Assembly: GCF_014645015.1 (NCBI RefSeq)
Contig: NZ_BMLC01000002.1
Span: forward strand, 372,001-436,000
Direction of reading: 5' to 3'
Length of the DNA stretch: 64,000 bases
Source: Salinibacterium xinjiangense
Lineage (GTDB): Bacteria > Actinomycetota > Actinomycetes > Actinomycetales > Microbacteriaceae
Part shown: one piece after another, positions 52,354 through 60,889 of the stretch
Position numbering within the stretch: position 1 is the stretch's first letter
Layout: each line of letters opens with the position of its first letter
The notes under the pieces: generated by a model
What the model was told of the DNA's origin: nothing
Database searches by the model: none
What the model saw: the letters and a program-made list of their open reading frames with translations, nothing else
Position numbers and translations under genes: made by a program

Positions 52354-53202
52354 ATGCACTCGCCCCGTCTCATACCCCCTGCCGACACCGCTGAGGCGCC
52401 GGCAATCCTGGGCGCCGTCGAGCGCAACAACGTCATCGTGACGGGCGGCGACGCGGCACGCCCGATGATTTTCGCCCACGGCTTCGGCTGCAGCCACGAG
52501 GCCTGGCGGGATGTCGCACCCCGGTTCATCGATTCGCACAGGGTGATCACCTTCGACCAGGTCGGTGCAGGGGCCTCGAACCTCGCGGCCTACGACCGCG
52601 GCAAATACGACTCCCTGCATGGATATGCCGACGACCTGATCGAGATCATCGACGAGCTGAATCTCACCGATATCGTCTACGTTGGGCATTCGGTGAGTTG
52701 CATGATCGGCGTTCTCGCCTCGATTCGCCGGCCGGAACTCTTTGGAGCGCTGATCCTCATAGGGTCATCGCCGCGCTACGTGGATGCCGAGGGTTACACC
52801 GGGGGATTCTCCGAGGCCGACATCGAAGCGCTGCTCGACTCGCTTGACGCGAACTACCTCGGCTGGTCTGCGAAGATGGCCCCCGCCATCGCGGGGAACG
52901 CCGAACGTCCGGAGGTCGGTGAGCGGCTCGTCCAGAGTTTCTGCAGCATCGACCCGCAGATCGCAAGCCAGTTCGCTCGGGTGACCTTCTTATCAGATTC
53001 TCGCGACGACCTGCCGAAGGTCACCACGCCGACGCTCGTGCTGCAGAGCTCCGACGACATCCTGGCTCCTTTGCCCGTCGGTCACTACGTGCACGAACAT
53101 ATCCGGGGAAGCCAGCTGGTGGTCATGACCTCCCGTGGGCACATGCCGAACCTGTCTAATCCGGATCAACTGGTACGGGAGATCCGGGACTTCCTCTCAT
53201 GA
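52354..53202 (+). CDS. RsbQ-like alpha/beta hydrolase
   Basis: 282 residues. The catalytic serine is in YVGHSVSCMIGVLAS, the acid in VLQSSDDILAP and the histidine in TSRGHMPNLSNP. The oxyanion region FAHGFGCSHEAWRDVAPRF and VITFDQVGAGASNL are typical of RsbQ and its plant relatives KAI2/D14. In Bacillus RsbQ is needed by the PAS-phosphatase RsbP for energy-stress sensing. Here the stop overlaps (ATGA) the start of a PAS-GAF-GGDEF protein, so it probably makes or delivers a ligand to that PAS domain. Confidence 0.88.
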   Translation: MHSPRLIPPADTAEAPAILGAVERNNVIVTGGDAARPMIFAHGFGCSHEAWRDVAPRFIDSHRVITFDQVGAGASNLAAYDRGKYDSLHGYADDLIEIIDELNLTDIVYVGHSVSCMIGVLASIRRPELFGALILIGSSPRYVDAEGYTGGFSEADIEALLDSLDANYLGWSAKMAPAIAGNAERPEVGERLVQSFCSIDPQIASQFARVTFLSDSRDDLPKVTTPTLVLQSSDDILAPLPVGHYVHEHIRGSQLVVMTSRGHMPNLSNPDQLVREIRDFLS

Positions 53203-54614
53203 CCATCGAAGAGCCCAATATCGAGAGGCCCAACACCGAAGGGTTCTTCGAGGAGCTCTACCATTTCGCGGCCTGCGGCCAACTCTCAACGGACGTCGAC
53301 GGCGTCATCAACGTTGTCAACGGCACATTTCTCGAGTGGAGCGGCCTCGCGCGTGAGGAGGTCGTCGGCGTAATGTTCCGGGATCTTCTTACCCGCGGCA
53401 GCCAGTTGTTCTATGAAACGCGCTACCAGCCCGTGCTGAAACTCGGCGGTGAGGTTCGGGAGGTCGCGCTGGAGTTGACCCGGGCAGACGGCTCGCGCTT
53501 GCCGATCCTGGTCAACGCAAAGGTCGTCGGCGGTTCGACGAGGATCGCGGTCTTCGACTCGACCGAGAGGCAGGGCTACGAACGAGAACTGCTCGCGGCC
53601 CGACGGGTCGCTGAGGTCTCCGAATCCAGGGTTCGAGTGCTTCAGGATGCCTCGACCGCGTTCCTCGCCGCAGAAACCGACGAGTCCCTGGCCGATGCGC
53701 TGCTCGAGATCGCCCGGGACGCGCTCATCGCCAGCGATGGCGCGGTGGTCCTGCACGAGGAGACCAGCACCCCGCGATTGCTCGCGGGAGCGCAATTCAC
53801 GGCCCCGCTGTGGGGCCTGCGGGGCACACGACCTGACCAGGCCGGGCCTCTCTACGAAGAGATGATGGTGGTCGAGAATATGCGGGATGCCGAGGCGATG
53901 TCGTCCGAGGTGGCCGACATCCTTCGATCCATCCGAATGGAGGCGTTCACGGCCACGCCGCTGATGGGGACGCGGGGGGCGCTGGGATCCCTCGTCCTGA
54001 TGTTCGGGCGCGAAAGGTCGTTCGACGCGGCAAGTCTCGATCTTCACCGGGCGCTGGCCCGCCAGGCGTCGCTCGCACTCGGGCGGCTGCGCCTTCAGGC
54101 AGAACTGGAGAGGATGGCGTTGCACGACCAGCTCACCGGTCTCGCCAACCGCAACCTGCTGCGGGAAAGGCTGACGCTCGCCCTGGATCGCGCCGGTAGT
54201 GAGGGTCGGGCGATGTCCATCATCTTCCTCGACCTCGACGGGTTCAAGGCGATCAACGACGGGCTCGGACACCGGGTCGGTGACGTGGTGTTGCAGATTG
54301 TCGCAAAGCGGCTCGCGGGTGTGTTGCGTGAAGGAGACACGGTGGGCCGCTTCGGTGGTGATGAGTTCCTGATCGTCTGCGAGCAGGCCGACGCGGAGGC
54401 AGCCATGCTCGTGGCGAAGCGGGTGATTGCGACGATTGCCGAGCCGATCGCAGAGATGCAGGACGACCACGAGCTCAGTGCCAGTGTTGGTATCGCCTGC
54501 TTCGCCCCGGGCAACCCGCCCCCCAGCCTCGACGCCCTGGTGCGGGCAGCGGATGCCGCCATGTACTCGTCGAAATCGCTGGGGCTCGGAAGAATCACGA
54601 CTGTAGCCCTGTAG
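53199..54614 (+). CDS. PAS-GAF-GGDEF diguanylate cyclase
   Basis: 471 residues, soluble. An N-terminal PAS domain (about 20-130; FAACGQLSTDVDGVINVVNG, WSGLAREEVVGVMFRDLL) is followed by a GAF-like domain (about 150-300; VLQDASTAFLAAETDESLAD, ALLEIARDAL). The GGDEF domain is at 305-470 (HDQLTGLANRNLLRERL, IFLDLDGFKAINDGLGH, VGRFGGDEFLIV). The active site GGDEF is intact and an RxxD inhibitory site (REGD) lies five residues before it. It should make c-di-GMP under control of the PAS/GAF inputs. It is coupled to the RsbQ-like hydrolase and lies 3 kb from the EAL phosphodiesterase. Confidence 0.92.
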   Translation: MTIEEPNIERPNTEGFFEELYHFAACGQLSTDVDGVINVVNGTFLEWSGLAREEVVGVMFRDLLTRGSQLFYETRYQPVLKLGGEVREVALELTRADGSRLPILVNAKVVGGSTRIAVFDSTERQGYERELLAARRVAEVSESRVRVLQDASTAFLAAETDESLADALLEIARDALIASDGAVVLHEETSTPRLLAGAQFTAPLWGLRGTRPDQAGPLYEEMMVVENMRDAEAMSSEVADILRSIRMEAFTATPLMGTRGALGSLVLMFGRERSFDAASLDLHRALARQASLALGRLRLQAELERMALHDQLTGLANRNLLRERLTLALDRAGSEGRAMSIIFLDLDGFKAINDGLGHRVGDVVLQIVAKRLAGVLREGDTVGRFGGDEFLIVCEQADAEAAMLVAKRVIATIAEPIAEMQDDHELSASVGIACFAPGNPPPSLDALVRAADAAMYSSKSLGLGRITTVAL

Positions 54615-54661
54615 CCCTGTAGCCACGGTGCGCCGATGCTGGACTACCCGGTTCCCCGGGG

Positions 54662-55384
54662 TCAGCGATACTCGGGGTTGGCCTCGAACCCGAAGCGCTC
54701 GCCGCTATCCCATGCGGCTCGCAGGTTGCCCTTGGCAGGAATGCCGCCAGCATCCTTGAGCATTCTCGCCAGGTGCAGGAGGTTCCATGTCATGAATGTG
54801 GTGTTGCGGTTGGTGAAGTCGTTCTCGGGGCCGCCCGAACCTTCGTCCAGGTAGCTCGGCCCCGGGCCCACCTCGCCTATCCAGCCGGCGTCCGCTGCCG
54901 GAGGGATGACGTAGCCGATGTGCTGCATGCTGTAGAGCAACGACATCGCGCCATGTTTCACGCCGTCCTCATTGCCGGTGATCAGCACGCCAGCTGTCTT
55001 GCCGTAGAAGATGTACTGGCCGCGATCGTTGAACATGCCGCTCATGGCATACAGCCGTTCGATGAACTGGCGGGCTACCGACGAGTTGTCTCCGAGCCAG
55101 AGCGGCCCACCGATGACCAGCACATCGGCGTCGCGGATTCGCGGCCAGATCTCATCGGGCCAGGCATCCTCGTCCCAGCCATGCTCGCGCATGTCGGGGT
55201 AGACGCCGGTTGCGACCGGGTGATCGATCAGCCTGAACGTATCCACCGTCACACCGAGCCGTCTCATCACAGCAATGCTGCGATCCATCAGCCCCTGCGT
55301 GTGGCTGAGTTCGGGTGATTTCTTCAGCGTGCAGTTCACGTAGACAGCGCGGAGATCGGAGAAGCCAGTCGGGGTAGAGACCAT
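54662..55384 (-). CDS. Flavodoxin-fold NAD(P)H-dependent oxidoreductase
   Basis: 240 residues. YVNCTLKKSPELSHTQGLMD is an FMN-phosphate-type loop start, and DADVLVIGGPLWLGDNSSVA, with GKTAGVLITGNEDGVKHGAM, is the FMN-reductase fold pattern. No signal peptide. It may reduce flavin, quinones or nitro compounds. It stands alone, convergent with the cyclase gene. Confidence 0.82.
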   Translation of the reverse strand: MVSTPTGFSDLRAVYVNCTLKKSPELSHTQGLMDRSIAVMRRLGVTVDTFRLIDHPVATGVYPDMREHGWDEDAWPDEIWPRIRDADVLVIGGPLWLGDNSSVARQFIERLYAMSGMFNDRGQYIFYGKTAGVLITGNEDGVKHGAMSLLYSMQHIGYVIPPAADAGWIGEVGPGPSYLDEGSGGPENDFTNRNTTFMTWNLLHLARMLKDAGGIPAKGNLRAAWDSGERFGFEANPEYR

Positions 55385-55412
55385 GCTCCGACATTACGCC
55401 GCGGGGGCCGCT

Positions 55413-56159
55413 TTACGCGATGACGACGGGTTGCAGGGTCGCGCTCTTCGGTTCCCGGTTGTCGCCGGACGACCGGCCAGTGAGTCGCCGTCCGATCCAC
55501 GGCAGTACGTAGGTGCGCCAGTATGCCGAGGTGCGGGGGCGCGGGATGTCACCATCCTCGCCATGAGGAGCGAGGATCGGCACGCCCAACGCGGCAAGCA
55601 CGTTTCCGGCGACCCGCGCGTGACCCGCGCTGTTGAGGTGCAATTTGTCGACCGACCAGTAGCGCAGTTGCGCGAGTTCGACATCTGCCCAGTTGTCGAC
55701 CCACGTGACGCCGTCACGGGGAAGCCTGTCGCGCACGGCCAGAGCGAGCAGGTCGCCACGCTTCTCGATCGACGCCCCGAGCGGGAGGTGTCGGGTCGGA
55801 TTCGCTCCACTGGCGAGCACCACGTGGATGCCGGCCCCGGTGGCTGAGTCCACCGCTGCGAGAAGCTGGTTGGCAACGGCGGCGATCGAGACGCGCGGTC
55901 GCATGATGTCGTTACCGCCGCCGTTGATGCTGATCAGCGCGGGTGCCAGGGCGATCGCGGCATCCATCTGCGTGGTGGCGATGGGGTCGAGGAGTCGCCC
56001 GCGAATGGCGAGGTTCGCGTAGGTCACGGTGCCGGTGGACGCGAGCGCGAGCCCACGCGCCACCAGGTCGGCCCACCCCCGGACTGTGCCGTCGGGCAGG
56101 TCGTCGCCGACCCCTTCGGTGAAGCTGTCGCCGATGGCGACATAGCTGGAGAACGGCAT
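55413..56159 (-). CDS. SGNH/GDSL-family hydrolase
   Basis: 248 residues. Block I is VAIGDSFTEGVGDD (S12), block III is ISINGGGNDIMRP and block V is DKLHLNSAGHARVAGNVLAA with the Asp-His pair. There is no signal peptide, so it is an intracellular esterase or lipase of unknown substrate. It ends with a basic tail (WIGRRLTGRSSGDNREPKSA). The next gene upstream on the same strand is a methyltransferase, 14 bp away; they are probably co-transcribed. Confidence 0.88.
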   Translation of the reverse strand: MPFSSYVAIGDSFTEGVGDDLPDGTVRGWADLVARGLALASTGTVTYANLAIRGRLLDPIATTQMDAAIALAPALISINGGGNDIMRPRVSIAAVANQLLAAVDSATGAGIHVVLASGANPTRHLPLGASIEKRGDLLALAVRDRLPRDGVTWVDNWADVELAQLRYWSVDKLHLNSAGHARVAGNVLAALGVPILAPHGEDGDIPRPRTSAYWRTYVLPWIGRRLTGRSSGDNREPKSATLQPVVIA

Positions 56160-56173
56160 TGCCCCATCTTCGT

Positions 56174-56839
56174 CTATTCGGCTGTGACCACCCGGCGCAG
56201 CGCCAGCACGCAGTCGACGATCGGTCCGATGGTGCCGTCAGGGCCGGTGGCCTGGCGCTCGACCAGTTCTTTCGTGACGACCGCCCAGTCGGCCAGCGAG
56301 AGTCGCGGGTTGTCGTCGAACAGTGACGCGAGAACCTCCTCGGGCGTAGGAAGGTGCCCAGCACCATGGTGGCAGTCTGCGGGGGAGTCGACCCAGTGGG
56401 GCACGCCCGAGTGACCGACGACCAGCAGCATCCCACCCGGTGCCACTGCCTCCGCGGCGCGACGCAGGATTCGCTCGCGTGGCAGGTCGACGGTGGAGTG
56501 CAGGAAGCACGCGGTGACCAGGTCGTATTCGATGGGGGGATTCCACTCGCTGAGGTCGGCGGCTACCCAGGTGATGGCATCGCCGAGTTGCTGGGCTGCC
56601 GCACCGATGGCCAGCGCGGCCGGGGCGATGTCGACCGCCGTGACTCGCCAGCCGTTGCGCGCCAGCCAGAGAGCGTCCCCGCCCTCACCGCTACCGAGGT
56701 CGAGTGCGGTGCCGGGGGTGACTCCTCCCACTTCGCGCTCGAGCGCTGTATTGACCTTGCCGCTCCATGACCTGACGTTCTCCAGGTAGCGGTTCTGCCA
56801 GTATTCCGCGGCGGTGGGGTGCGGCTCAGGTGAGGTCAT
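56174..56839 (-). CDS. Class I SAM-dependent methyltransferase
   Basis: 221 residues. Motif I is ALDLGSGEGGDALWLARNGW, followed by VTAVDIAPAALAIGA and WVAADLSEWNPP, typical of small-molecule methyltransferases such as the TehB/TPMT group. The N-terminal AAEYWQNRYLENVRSWSGKV fits the same group. Substrate unknown. Probably co-transcribed with the SGNH hydrolase. Confidence 0.87.
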   Translation of the reverse strand: MTSPEPHPTAAEYWQNRYLENVRSWSGKVNTALEREVGGVTPGTALDLGSGEGGDALWLARNGWRVTAVDIAPAALAIGAAAQQLGDAITWVAADLSEWNPPIEYDLVTACFLHSTVDLPRERILRRAAEAVAPGGMLLVVGHSGVPHWVDSPADCHHGAGHLPTPEEVLASLFDDNPRLSLADWAVVTKELVERQATGPDGTIGPIVDCVLALRRVVTAE

Positions 56840-57065
56840 GCACCCACTCTGGACGCGCGCTACCGTGAGGGCAAGTTGCGGTGCCCACCCAGCAAAGAAC
56901 CTGATGCCAGACGCCGCACTCCAGCAGATCGGGCCCCGGCCGCGCCGAGATCGTGGCCATCTTCGGCAGACCGGGTAAATGCATCCATGTGCGAGCCAGG
57001 CCCGGCGGTTCCAGGAGGCCCGATAGCGAATACCATTCGGTTACCGCGAACGGGAGGCAAGAGCC

Positions 57066-57437
57066 GTGAATGCTGCCGAAGAGATCGACGCCCTGATAGC
57101 AAAGAACGCAGACTGGCGTGGCGACCTGCTCGCACACCTTCGAGCCACGATCCTCGCCACCGACCCCGCGATCGTCGAGACCTGGAAGTGGATGGGATCG
57201 CCCGTGTGGGAGCTCGGCGGCATCATCTGCGTGGGCAATATCCATAAGAACAAAGCGAAACTGACCTTCATGGATGGCGCAGCCCTCGCCGATCCCGACC
57301 ACCTCTTCAACGCCGAACTCGAGGGCAACAAGCGTCGCGCCATCGACTTCTTCGAGGGCGACCAGACGACGCCGGAGTCGCTCCAGGCGCTCATCCGATC
57401 TGCCGTCGCTCATATCCAGGGGCGCGCGAAGATCTAG
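57066..57437 (+). CDS. DUF1801 family protein
   Basis: 123 residues from a GTG. The DUF1801/YdhG-like pattern is PAIVETWKWMGSPVWELGGI, then ICVGNIHKNKAKLTFMDGAA and a C-terminal LQALIRSAVAHIQ. The fold is related to frataxin-like/YjbR-type small proteins. Function not established. It stands alone. Confidence 0.78.
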   Translation: MNAAEEIDALIAKNADWRGDLLAHLRATILATDPAIVETWKWMGSPVWELGGIICVGNIHKNKAKLTFMDGAALADPDHLFNAELEGNKRRAIDFFEGDQTTPESLQALIRSAVAHIQGRAKI

Positions 57438-57506
57438 GGCGGTACTCGACGACCGGGCAATGCGCAATGGCTAGCAGGGCCGAACTGCGCCCACTTATCG
57501 TCGAAT

Positions 57507-58343
57507 ATGAGCGAAATAACTGCACATCACGGAATTCTCAAGGACGTCAATCTCCACGTGGATGACACGGGCGGGGTCGGCCGCGCCGTCGTCCTGATCC
57601 ATGGCTGGCCGCTGTCTGGCGAGTCGTGGAGCGAGCAGATCCCCGCACTCACCGCGGCGGGCTTCCGCGTCATCAGCTATGACCGTCGCGGCTTCGGGCG
57701 CAGCGACAAGCCCAGGAGTGGATACGACTACGACACGTTGACAGACGATCTGCAGGCCATTCTCGAAACCCTCAACGTGACCGACGCGACACTGGTCGGA
57801 TTCTCGATGGGCGGCGGCGAGGTCGCCCGCTACGTCAGCCGGTTCGGTGAGGAGCGACTGCACAGCGTCGTCTTCGCGTCAGCGGTTCCCCCGTTCATGC
57901 AACAGCAGGCCGACAACCCGGACGGGCCCCTCACCGAGGAGCTTGCCAACGGGATGACCGAGGGCCTGAAAGCCGACCCTGCATCGTTCTACGACGGTTT
58001 TACCGTTCAGTTCTTCACCGCAAATGGTGAGCTGAAGGTGACCGAGGCACAGCGCCAGGATGCCCTGCGGCTTGCGAACCAGGCCGACAAGAATGCGGCC
58101 CTGCAGGCGATGGCCGCGTTCGGTTCGACCGACTTCAGGGAAGACCTGCCTAAGGTGACGGTCCCGACCCTCGTAATCCACGGTGACGCGGACGGCGTCG
58201 TGCCGTTCGAAGGCTCAGGAGCACGCACCCACGCCACGATCACCGGCAGCGACCTGCACGTAGTGGTGGGTGGACCGCACGGAATCAATGTGAGCCACGC
58301 CAATGAGTTCAACGCCGTCCTCCTGGCATTCCTCGACAAGTAG
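57507..58343 (+). CDS. Alpha/beta hydrolase, cofactor-free haloperoxidase-like
   Basis: 278 residues. VVLIHGWPLSGESWSEQIPA is the oxyanion region, VISYDRRGFGRSDKP and TLVGFSMGGGEVARYVSRFG contain the nucleophile, and TLVIHGDADGVVPFEGSG with VVVGGPHGINVSHANEF contain acid and histidine. This is the cofactor-free chloroperoxidase/esterase group; peroxidase activity in these enzymes is usually a side reaction. A strong terminator follows. Confidence 0.9.
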   Translation: MSEITAHHGILKDVNLHVDDTGGVGRAVVLIHGWPLSGESWSEQIPALTAAGFRVISYDRRGFGRSDKPRSGYDYDTLTDDLQAILETLNVTDATLVGFSMGGGEVARYVSRFGEERLHSVVFASAVPPFMQQQADNPDGPLTEELANGMTEGLKADPASFYDGFTVQFFTANGELKVTEAQRQDALRLANQADKNAALQAMAAFGSTDFREDLPKVTVPTLVIHGDADGVVPFEGSGARTHATITGSDLHVVVGGPHGINVSHANEFNAVLLAFLDK

Positions 58344-58352
58344 CCCGTTCGA

Positions 58353-58389
58353 GACGAAGGCGCCCTCCGGCTTCGGGGGCGCCTTCGTC
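58353..58389 (+). terminator. Hairpin terminator after haloperoxidase-like gene
   Basis: GACGAAGGCGCC (58353-58364) pairs perfectly with GGCGCCTTCGTC (58378-58389); loop of 13. No long T-run, as often in high-GC actinobacteria. Confidence 0.75.
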
Positions 58390-58541
58390 GTCAAGGGCGC
58401 CGTCGTCTAGAGGGCGCGCGCTTCGTATGGGGCAGCACCACTTCCCCGCCCATGTCTTGCCGAATGCCGAATGCCGAATCCCGAATGGCGGCCCTAGGCT
58501 GATTAGACGGAATTCTTTGAAAAACAGAGGGACGGTCATCC

Positions 58542-59399
58542 ATGAAGCAACGCACCATTGGCGATGTACAGGTCAGTTCGATCGGGCTCGGCGGCATGCC
58601 GATGTCGATAGAGGGCAGGCCGGACCGCGCTCGATCGATTGCGACGATTCATGCTGCCCTGGAGGCCGGGGTCACCTTCATCGACACGGCCGACGCCTAC
58701 CAGGAGGTCGGCGAGACGGTCGGGCATAACGAGACCCTGATCGCCGAAGCGCTGGCCTCATGGGGATCTGACACGTCCGGCATTCTGGTCGCGACCAAGG
58801 GCGGCCACCTCCGACCGACTCCCGGGGCATGGGGCCAGAATGGCAACCCCGACTACCTGAAGGATGCCGCAAAGGCTTCAGCCAAGCGCCTCGGTGTCGA
58901 GTCGATCGGGCTGTACCAGTTTCACCGCCCTGACCCGGAGGTCGACTACGCGGACTCCGTCGGAGCGATCCGGGACCTGCTCGACGACGGGATGATCCGC
59001 ATGGCGGGGATATCCAATGCCAATCCCGACCAGATCCGCCTGGCCAACGAGATTCTCGGCGGGCGGCTCGTGTCCGTTCAAAACCAGTTCTCTCCCCGAT
59101 TCCGATCGAGTGAGCCTGAGTTGGACCTCTGCGCAGAGCTGGGAATCGCGTTCCTGCCGTGGAGCCCCCTCGGTGGCATCGGTGGCGCAAAGGAGCTCGG
59201 CGGCAAGTGGGCCGAGTTCCAGGCCGTGGCCGACGCACATGGAGTGAGCCCGCAGCAGGTCTGCCTCGCCTGGGAGCTCGCCCTCGCACCGATCGTCATC
59301 CCGATTCCCGGCGCGTCGAGGCCGGAGAGCATCAGGGATTCGGTACTGGCTGCCGAGCTGGAGCTCACCGCCGACGAGGTTGCCCGGCTCTCTGCCTAG
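58542..59399 (+). CDS. Aldo/keto reductase
   Basis: 285 residues with the AKR tetrad visible: D48 in FIDTADAY, Y53, K86 in VATKGGHLRP and H128 in YQFHRPDPEV. The NADPH-binding C-terminal part has VIPIPGASRPESIRDSV. The barrel is of normal length. It reduces carbonyls with NAD(P)H; substrate unknown. Monocistronic, between two hairpins. Confidence 0.9.
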   Translation: MKQRTIGDVQVSSIGLGGMPMSIEGRPDRARSIATIHAALEAGVTFIDTADAYQEVGETVGHNETLIAEALASWGSDTSGILVATKGGHLRPTPGAWGQNGNPDYLKDAAKASAKRLGVESIGLYQFHRPDPEVDYADSVGAIRDLLDDGMIRMAGISNANPDQIRLANEILGGRLVSVQNQFSPRFRSSEPELDLCAELGIAFLPWSPLGGIGGAKELGGKWAEFQAVADAHGVSPQQVCLAWELALAPIVIPIPGASRPESIRDSVLAAELELTADEVARLSA

Positions 59400-59414
59400 T
59401 CCGGACGAACAGGA

Positions 59415-59458
59415 CGGCCCGGCGGCTGGATCACCGAGGTGATGCAGCCGCCGGGCCG
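59415..59458 (+). terminator. Strong hairpin terminator after aldo/keto reductase
   Basis: Bases 59415-59428 pair perfectly with 59445-59458 (14-bp GC stem), and the loop carries an inner ATCACC/GGTGAT stem. It lies between convergent genes and may serve both strands. Confidence 0.75.
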
Positions 59459-59469
59459 CTGGCTCCTCT

Positions 59470-59733
59470 TCATCGCGGCGGCAGGGTGAGACGGGCGCTG
59501 CGTTCCCAGGCCCTCTCCCGCGACTGCAGGGCGAGCTCGCGCTCGACGCGGTTCGCCCGATGTTCGAAGGTCGAACCGAACCGCGATCGACGGCCCCATC
59601 TGACCAGAGCGAGACCCAGGTGCAGGGCGAACCTGTCGATAGCGGTGACTCGCAGGGCGGGCTGGGGCGTGGCGCGTGCGTGTTGGGGTGGATGATCGTG
59701 GCGACGCGTGTCGATAGCCAGGGTTATGCGCAT
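59470..59733 (-). CDS. Small basic unknown protein
   Basis: 87 residues. The helical region ALRVTAIDRFALHLGLALVR-WGRRSR is followed by HRANRVERELALQSRERAW and the end LTLPPR. Similar small arginine-rich proteins, with an amphipathic LALHLGLALV-type helix, are common in Microbacteriaceae. A peripheral membrane or nucleic-acid contact is conceivable. No named family. GGAGA lies upstream of the ATG at somewhat long spacing. Confidence 0.55.
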   Translation of the reverse strand: MRITLAIDTRRHDHPPQHARATPQPALRVTAIDRFALHLGLALVRWGRRSRFGSTFEHRANRVERELALQSRERAWERSARLTLPPR

Positions 59734-59835
59734 GAGCGTGTATTTCTCCGTGATTCTGTGCGCCGTCGGCCGCGGTGCGGCGGCGAGAAGCGCGGGACCG
59801 CCGAGTGAACGGCGGGTGGGTTGCGGCTCACGACA

Positions 59836-59991
59836 ATGAGCGGAGCCGGGAAGAAGGGCCGGGCTCAGCGCGACATGCTGCGCTGGGACGACCCTGAAAA
59901 GCGAGCCATCGCCAGAATGCGAGCCACCGTCAGTGCGGTGGATGTGTTCGCTACCCGAGTGGCAGAGGCGTACGCAGGGAAGTGCCCGTAA
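59836..59991 (+). CDS. Possible small unknown protein (51 residues)
   Basis: Frame: MSGAGKKGRAQRDM, then LRWDDPEKRAIARMRATVSA and VDVFATRVAEAYAGKCP. The composition is protein-like (amphipathic helices), but no clear ribosome site or family is recognised. The minus-strand frame over the same bases has a repeated VLYDTVLYDTV from the tandem repeat beyond it and looks artificial. Confidence 0.35.
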   Translation: MSGAGKKGRAQRDMLRWDDPEKRAIARMRATVSAVDVFATRVAEAYAGKCP

Positions 59992-60008
59992 TGCGGGTGA
60001 CCCCCGTG

Positions 60009-60051
60009 AACTGTGTCATAAAGAACTGTGTCGTAAAGAACTGAGTCATTA
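60009..60051 (+). repeat. Tandem 15-bp units
   Basis: AACTGTGTCATAAAG, AACTGTGTCGTAAAG and AACTGAGTCATTATC lie head to tail in the gap before the 65-residue unknown gene. Two units differ by a single base. Purpose unknown; possibly slippage or an iterated binding site. Confidence 0.6.
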
Positions 60052-60145
60052 TCATCGTGGCCTCCTCCGGCTATCGCGTGCTCCACGGTAGCGACCGCGT
60101 GTGGCGTGACGCAACCATTAGGAGCGAGTTGTTACAAGTGGCGGG

Positions 60146-60343
60146 CTAGACCGTGGAGTACAGGCCTTCGAGCGCTGCCTCAATCGTGGGGAAGTTACCG
60201 ACCGTGCGCGCATTCTCGTTCTTGAGTCGAAACCCACCGGCTGTGCGGAGGACGCTACCCGCCATGACGTCGGTGATCTGGTGCCGGATGATCCACCGGC
60301 CATGCCCGTTTTCGATCAGGTAGAAGTGCTGGGAATGGGACAT
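60146..60343 (-). CDS. Small unknown protein (65 residues)
   Basis: Start ATG at 60343 with ACGGAGG 9 bases upstream. Sequence features: HFYLIENGHGRWIIRHQITD, then VMAGSVLRTAGGFRLKNENA and RTVGNFPTIEAALEGLYSTV. It looks like a compact alpha/beta domain similar in layout to small DUF2188-like proteins, but I cannot name the family. The good ribosome site and codon pattern support a real gene. Confidence 0.65.
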   Translation of the reverse strand: MSHSQHFYLIENGHGRWIIRHQITDVMAGSVLRTAGGFRLKNENARTVGNFPTIEAALEGLYSTV

Positions 60344-60550
60344 CTTGAGCCTCCGTTCTGCGATCATTCTGACGCTGGTCGCTGACGTCGGTGCGCAGCA
60401 AAGATGAAGTTCAGGTGAACTCATCCGGTCACGCCCCGAACATGTGTATCGCCTCCGAGTCCGGGCCTGAGCTTGCGGGCTCAGAGCCGAGTGCGGAAGC
60501 GTGGCTATCTTCACTGATCGACACTGCTTGATAACGGAAGGACGAATTCC

Positions 60551-60832
60551 ATGCTTACACTGACCGACACAGCCACGACTGTCGTCAAATCCATCGTCGA
60601 CAAAGCGCCTCAGTCTGACGCCGCTGGCCTGCGCATCCACGGTGATGCCCCGGATGCCACCAATTTCAATGTCGCCGTCGTCGCCGGCGCAGAGCCGGGT
60701 GATTCGGTCGTCGAGAGTTCGGGCGCGCGGGTATTTCTCGAGCCGAACGCATCCAAGGCACTCGACGACAAGGTCCTTGACGCAGAGGTTTCGGACGAGG
60801 GCGCAGTGACCTTCGCGCTCACCTCTCGCTGA
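60551..60832 (+). CDS. HesB/IscA-like protein lacking the iron-sulfur cysteines
   Basis: 93 residues. The fold pattern is that of A-type carriers (MLTLTDTATTVVKSIVDKAP, AAGLRIHG, then GDSVVESSGARVFLEPNASK and ALDDKVLDAEVSDEGAVTFA). None of the three cysteines (C..CGC) used to hold a cluster is present: there is no cysteine in the protein. Such cysteine-free relatives occur widely in actinobacteria with unknown function. A terminator follows. Confidence 0.8.
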   Translation: MLTLTDTATTVVKSIVDKAPQSDAAGLRIHGDAPDATNFNVAVVAGAEPGDSVVESSGARVFLEPNASKALDDKVLDAEVSDEGAVTFALTSR

Positions 60833-60848
60833 GCCACAGCAATTATCG

Positions 60849-60878
60849 GAAGGGCCGTGCCGAAAGGCGCGGCCCTTC
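60849..60878 (+). terminator. Bidirectional hairpin terminator
   Basis: GAAGGGCCG (60849-60857) pairs with CGGCCCTTC (60870-60878), with a smaller GCC/GGC stem in the loop. It lies between the convergent HesB-like gene and the coiled-coil gene. Confidence 0.7.
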
Positions 60879-60889
60879 GTCATCTACGG

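Noticed and set aside
60009-60051. CRISPR-like array
   Set aside because: The 15-bp units are directly contiguous without spacers, and no cas genes are present.
59865-60086. Minus-strand frame with repeated LYDTV
   Set aside because: The repeat in the protein is a by-product of the 15-bp tandem DNA repeat; the histidine/glycine-rich start is not protein-like.
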